From Mycobacterium szulgai (GTDB lineage: Bacteria; Actinomycetota; Actinomycetes; Mycobacteriales; Mycobacteriaceae), in assembly GCF_002116635.1 (NCBI RefSeq), contig NZ_LQPW01000005.1, positions 186,001-250,000 on the forward strand: 64,000 nucleotides of DNA, given 5' to 3'. The notes beneath the pieces are model-generated. The model made no database searches and was not told the DNA's origin. It was given only the letters and a program-made list of their open reading frames with translations. This document shows, in pieces, positions 60,463 through 64,000 of this stretch (position 1 is its first letter; every line of letters begins with the position of its first letter). Made by a program: the position numbers and the translations under genes.

Positions 60463-61521
60463 ATGAGCACAGTTGCGCAGCCGTCCACTTTGCCCAGCGC
60501 GCCAGCAGTACTCCGGGAAACCCACCGGGGCGAAACCATGCGGGCGATCGTGCTGGAAAAATTCGGCGGCCTCGACAGCCTGGTCTACACCGAGATCCCA
60601 AAACCGTTGCCGAAGGACGGCGAAGTCGTCATCAACATCAAGGCTTTCGGGATCAACCACGCGGAATTGCACATGCGCCGTGGCGAATGGGCGGAAGCGG
60701 CCGAAGTCAGCGGCATCGAGTGCGTAGGCGTCGTCGATTCCTGTCCCGGTTCAGAGTTCCCCGTCGGCGCCAAGGTGGCCGCACTCATGGGCGGTCTAGG
60801 ACGAACGATCAATGGCAGCTATGCCGAGTACACCCGCGTGCGCGCCGCGAACGTCGCGCTCATCGAGTCCGACCTGCCGTGGTCACAGCTGGCAGCACTG
60901 CCCGAAACCTATGCTGTCGCATGGACATGCCTGTTCCGCAACCTCGATCTGCAAGCCGGACAGACACTGGTGATTCGTGGCGCGACGTCTTCCTTCGGCC
61001 AGGCCGCACTCAAGTTGGCGGTCGCGGCCGGTGCGAACGTCATCGCCACCGCACGTAATCCCAAACGGTTTTCGATGCTCGAAGAGCTCGGCGCGGCGCG
61101 CGTGGAGGCGGAAAGAATCGACTTGGCCGGCCACCTACCGGAAGCCCAAGGCGCCAAGCAAGTTGACGCCGTACTCGACCTCGTCGGCAACAGCACCATC
61201 CTGGACTCCCTCGACATGCTGCGCCGCGGCGGCACCGCATGCTTGGCCGGGTGGCTTGGCGGCTTGGCGCCTATACCGGATTTCAATCCGTTGCTACGCA
61301 TGGCAAGTGGTGTGAACCTGACGTTCTTCGGCAGTTTCGTGTTCGGCACCCCGGGGTTTCCACTGTCCGACGTGCCGCTGGCCGAGATCGCCAACCAGGT
61401 CGCGGACGGCAGGCTCGATGCACGGCCGTCGCGTGTCTTCGCTTTCGACCAGATCCATGAAGCGCACAGCGTGATGGAAGCCGGAGAAGCCGGTGGCAAA
61501 ATGGTCGTCGTCGTCGAATGA
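60463..61521 (+). CDS. Zinc-independent NADPH:quinone oxidoreductase-like MDR enzyme
   Basis: A 352-residue medium-chain reductase. The catalytic N-terminal part has MRAIVLEKFGGLDSLVYTEI; there are no zinc-ligand Cys clusters, so it is of quinone-oxidoreductase type. The nucleotide-binding part has LVIRGATSSFGQAALKLAV and VDAVLDLVGN. ATG 60463 gives a 25-residue leader; ATG 60538 is the more usual family start, with GGGGCG before it, and may be the true one. It lies between site 3 and the haloacid dehalogenase gene. Confidence 0.87.
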   Translation: MSTVAQPSTLPSAPAVLRETHRGETMRAIVLEKFGGLDSLVYTEIPKPLPKDGEVVINIKAFGINHAELHMRRGEWAEAAEVSGIECVGVVDSCPGSEFPVGAKVAALMGGLGRTINGSYAEYTRVRAANVALIESDLPWSQLAALPETYAVAWTCLFRNLDLQAGQTLVIRGATSSFGQAALKLAVAAGANVIATARNPKRFSMLEELGAARVEAERIDLAGHLPEAQGAKQVDAVLDLVGNSTILDSLDMLRRGGTACLAGWLGGLAPIPDFNPLLRMASGVNLTFFGSFVFGTPGFPLSDVPLAEIANQVADGRLDARPSRVFAFDQIHEAHSVMEAGEAGGKMVVVVE

Positions 61522-61572
61522 AGTCCCGGTGGATGGGACCTGCGCGCAACGATTGAAAGCCGAGGCCTATTC

Positions 61573-62247
61573 GTGCCACCGCCTGTACTGGTGTTTGACG
61601 TGAACGAGACACTGCTCGACATCGATTCCATTGCACCGCTTTTCGCGGAGTTATTCGGCTCGCAGCGGGTGTTGCGCGAATGGTTCGGTCAGCTCATCAC
61701 GTACTCGATGACGGCAACGCTCACCGGCGAGTACGTGGACTTCTCCACGCTCGGACAAGGTGTCTTGAGCATGGTGGCCGATATCCATGGGGTGGACGTC
61801 ACCGCGAATGACGCGGCTCGACTCAAGTCGGCGATGCGGACGATGCCCGCCCATCCCGACGCGGCTGCGGGGCTGACGGAGTTGCGCGCCAACGGATTTC
61901 GACTGGTCACGCTGACCAATTCGCCACCCGGCGAGGGCGCCAGCCCGCTCGAGAACGCCGGGCTGGCAGAATTTTTCGAGCACCAGCTGAGCGTCGATTC
62001 GTGCCGGGCATTCAAGCCCGCGCCGGCCGTATATCGGCATGTGTGCCAAGTCATGGACGTGGCGCCCGGCGATTGCATGATGGTGGCCGCGCACGTATGG
62101 GATCTGCTCGGGGCGCAACGGGTCGGTTTCAGCTCGGCGCTGATCACCCGTCCCGGCAACCGGCCGCTACCCGTTTGCGATCAGCCCACCCTGGTTGTCC
62201 GCGACCTACGCGAGCTTGCCGGGAAACTGGGCAGCCAGCTGCGGTAG
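61573..62247 (+). CDS. Type II haloacid dehalogenase-like HAD hydrolase
   Basis: A 224-residue HAD protein of the L-2-haloacid dehalogenase group: motif I VFDVNETLLD (nucleophile Asp9), motif II LVTLTNSPP, motif III VDSCRAFKPAPAVYRHVCQ and motif IV VAAHVWDLLGAQ. The His-x-Trp-Asp of motif IV is typical of haloacid dehalogenases. It starts at a GTG 51 bases after the oxidoreductase gene. With the Asp-nucleophile hydrolase it would allow two successive dehalogenation steps if the intermediates match. Confidence 0.88.
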   Translation: MPPPVLVFDVNETLLDIDSIAPLFAELFGSQRVLREWFGQLITYSMTATLTGEYVDFSTLGQGVLSMVADIHGVDVTANDAARLKSAMRTMPAHPDAAAGLTELRANGFRLVTLTNSPPGEGASPLENAGLAEFFEHQLSVDSCRAFKPAPAVYRHVCQVMDVAPGDCMMVAAHVWDLLGAQRVGFSSALITRPGNRPLPVCDQPTLVVRDLRELAGKLGSQLR

Positions 62248-62265
62248 AACTGCTACTCTCTCGGA

Positions 62266-63372
62266 GTGCGGAGCAATTGTTCCATCCTGCTGGCCCTGGT
62301 CACGACGCTGCTCGCGTTCGCCGCCCCGGCGGGCTTGCCTGAGCAGAGATACCCGGTCCGGCTGACCGACAGCGCGGTCAAGGAGCCGCTACGGGGACTC
62401 ATCTCCATGGGCGCCTACAAGTTTGCGCCGGTCCTCGGCGAGCCCGACAACTCCCTCGACACGGTGCGCCGCAAGAGCGGACTACTACAGGGCATCGTCA
62501 TCCTGGCATCGTGGCGCTCGCTGGTGCCGACGGCCACGTCCGGTCTCGCCGACAACAACGAGATCGACCAGGGTTTGGAAGCCGTCCGGAAATACAACCA
62601 GGACAATCCGAAAACGCCGCTCGCCGTGAAGATCCGGGTGTGGGGCGGCTTCTGGGCACCCGACTGGGTGATGGAGGCCAGCGGCGGCAAGGTCCCCGTG
62701 GTGCACACCAACGGCCAGGGCAAGTCCAAGGACCGCAACCTGGGCCATGTCTGGAGCGATGCCTACCACAAGGCATGGGCGCACCTGCAGGAGTTGCTCG
62801 CCGCCAAGTACGACGGCGATCCGCTGGTCCACGAGGTCGCGGTCACCTCCTGCATGATGTTCACCGCCGAACCGTTCTCCATCGACACCCATCCCGGCGC
62901 GCTCGATCCGCTGCGCAAAGCCGGGATGACCGACGCCAACTACAAGGCCTGTCTCAACAACATCGTCGACGACTACGCCCCTTGGAAGACAACGCGTTTC
63001 GAGACACCGCTCAACCCCTTCAAGGACACCGACAGCGGTAAGCCGGTGCACGATGTGAACTTCACGCTGTCGTGGATGGACGACTGCCGCAAGCGTGCCG
63101 GCGAGCGCTGCGTCTTCGACAACCACGATCTCGACGTACCGGCGAAGGTGGACAAGGACCTGCAGACCATCTACGCGGCGATGAAGCGCAGCGGCGCGGA
63201 GGTGGAATTCCAGACCGGCCCGGCGTCACCGCCCGACCTCGGCGGCGTCATCGGCTACGGCCTCTCCAACGGCGCAACCAGCATCGAGCTCTATCAGGAT
63301 TACGGCGGGTTCACCCTGGTGCCCGACGCGGACCTGCGTAAGTACTCAGCGATGCTGATCAATAACCACTGA
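62266..63372 (+). CDS. Secreted TIM-barrel-like protein, possible glycoside hydrolase
   Basis: A 368-residue exported protein. The signal peptide (1-24, CSILLALVTTLLAFAAPAGLP) has a Cys at position 5 but no lipobox. The mature part has strand blocks GIVILASWRSLVPTA, VKIRVWGGFWAPDWVM, VHEVAVTSCMMFTAEPFSID, VNFTLSWMDDCRKRAG and IELYQDYGGFTLVPD. This suggests an (alpha/beta)8 fold in which Glu of TAEPF and an acidic residue of IELYQD could be catalytic. I do not recognise the family. It starts at a GTG and is 18 bases after the HAD gene, with no visible link to it. Confidence 0.6.
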   Translation: MRSNCSILLALVTTLLAFAAPAGLPEQRYPVRLTDSAVKEPLRGLISMGAYKFAPVLGEPDNSLDTVRRKSGLLQGIVILASWRSLVPTATSGLADNNEIDQGLEAVRKYNQDNPKTPLAVKIRVWGGFWAPDWVMEASGGKVPVVHTNGQGKSKDRNLGHVWSDAYHKAWAHLQELLAAKYDGDPLVHEVAVTSCMMFTAEPFSIDTHPGALDPLRKAGMTDANYKACLNNIVDDYAPWKTTRFETPLNPFKDTDSGKPVHDVNFTLSWMDDCRKRAGERCVFDNHDLDVPAKVDKDLQTIYAAMKRSGAEVEFQTGPASPPDLGGVIGYGLSNGATSIELYQDYGGFTLVPDADLRKYSAMLINNH

Positions 63373-63389
63373 GCTATCGGCTGTGCAAC

Positions 63390-64000
63390 TCAGCGGTGGA
63401 AGAAACCGGAATGTCCGCTGTCGGTGCCGGGGAAGACACTCACATTGCCGACGCCCGAGTTACGTATGCCGGTGTTGAAGAACCCCGATTGCTGGAAGCC
63501 CGCGCCGTCGTTCACGCTGTTGAAGAAGCCCGATCCCCGATCGCTGGAGTTCGAGACTCCCGACCCGCCGAAGCCGGAGTTATTGAGGCCCGATGCAGTG
63601 GGAGCCTGATTGCGCGCTCCCGACGTGTCATCGCCGGCATTCGTGAATCCCGAGGCACCGTTGCCGGCGTTGAAGAAGCCCGATGTGCCGGTGCCGGTGT
63701 TTCCGAACCCGGAGCTGGGTCCTGTGCCGTCGGACACGTACCCGAATCCGGTGTTGAGGTTGCCCGAGCTGAAGCCGCCGGTGTTGACGTTGCCCGAATT
63801 CCCCCACCCGGTGTTCAGTTCGCCGGCATTGGCCCACCCGGTGTTGGCGTGGCCGGAGTTGAAGAAGCCGGTGGCGGTCTTGCCCGAGTTGAACATTCCG
63901 GTCACTTCCTGGCCGGAGTTGAAGAATCCGGTTGTGTAGCGGCCGGAGTTGAATGCGCCCGTCACTTCGCCGGCGGTGTTTCCGACGCCGGTGGCCTCCA
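63390..64000 (-). CDS. C-terminal part of a PPE-MPTR protein, cut by window edge
   Basis: The frame is open from the right edge to a stop at 63390. It is made of MPTR repeats (FNSGxxxTGFFNSG, NTGWGNSG, GFGNTGTGTSGFFNAG) and ends FPGTDSGHSGFFHR. The PPE domain and start lie beyond the window. It is convergent with the secreted protein gene. Confidence 0.9.
   Translation of the reverse strand, partial: EATGVGNTAGEVTGAFNSGRYTTGFFNSGQEVTGMFNSGKTATGFFNSGHANTGWANAGELNTGWGNSGNVNTGGFSSGNLNTGFGYVSDGTGPSSGFGNTGTGTSGFFNAGNGASGFTNAGDDTSGARNQAPTASGLNNSGFGGSGVSNSSDRGSGFFNSVNDGAGFQQSGFFNTGIRNSGVGNVSVFPGTDSGHSGFFHR

Overview
The window is from a slow-growing Mycobacterium. It is GC-rich and carries PE_PGRS and PPE-MPTR genes, mycothiol synthase, a DyP-encapsulin pair, CpsY, DesA1 and a Cys-rich attenuator leader. 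From about 6.1 kb to 55.2 kb the backbone follows the M. tuberculosis order Rv0831c to Rv0798c as I remember it (that is, running backwards in Mtb numbering), which is the basis for most gene names. I cannot name the species from the sequence alone.

Region 1-6.14 kb is a decayed mobile island inserted at the 3' end of tRNA-Phe. It holds a truncated TPR/regulator gene, a relic of an integrase, a degenerate copy of the tRNA-Phe 3' end (attachment-site relic), a rolling-circle-type Rep pseudogene, a PPE-MPTR gene, fragments of a second PPE gene and of a Ser/Thr kinase, and one apparently intact tyrosine integrase beside the full tRNA-Phe. Four tRNA genes follow (Phe, Asp, Glu, Lys).

Region 6.7-16.7 kb holds conserved genes: a TIGR04255 protein, a methyltransferase, a nucleoside deaminase, a KmtR-like repressor with a His-rich peptide, an MpaB-like oxygenase with a divergent TetR, desA1, dusB, an LCP-family ligase and phoY2. 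An accessory five-gene operon (16.74-22.03 kb) is wedged between phoY2 and phoT. It encodes two cupin plus heme-oxygenase-like diiron-oxidase fusions, a class IV aminotransferase, a P450 and an O-methyltransferase, and looks like a small natural-product cluster. The complete pstS-pstC-pstA-phoT phosphate operon follows, then mshD and glnR.

Region 28.2-46.3 kb has lmeA, a Cys-sensing leader peptide with cysA and sseC, a 32-residue membrane peptide, a nitrobindin, and then an accessory pair: a membrane TrkA-N/RyR protein and a TIR-TM-PknH-type sensor protein. These are followed by pabC, ygfZ, a DUF3073 gene, purM, purF, an SCP2-like gene, an orphan MCE gene with a HAD lipoprotein gene, cpsY and cpdA.

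Region 46.3-55.9 kb has a CPBP protease, purL, a PE_PGRS gene, a GNAT acyltransferase, a glyoxalase-like gene, pepC, and DyP-encapsulin-SDR. The right end (55.9-64 kb) is accessory: a 13E12-repeat relic, then an inducible-looking catabolic or detoxification locus (a MOSC-flavin reductase-ferredoxin fusion, an alpha/beta hydrolase, tandem TetRs, a quinone oxidoreductase and a haloacid dehalogenase) sharing a TGGG-N8-CCCA palindrome, a secreted TIM-barrel-like protein, and the C-terminal end of another PPE-MPTR gene running off the edge.
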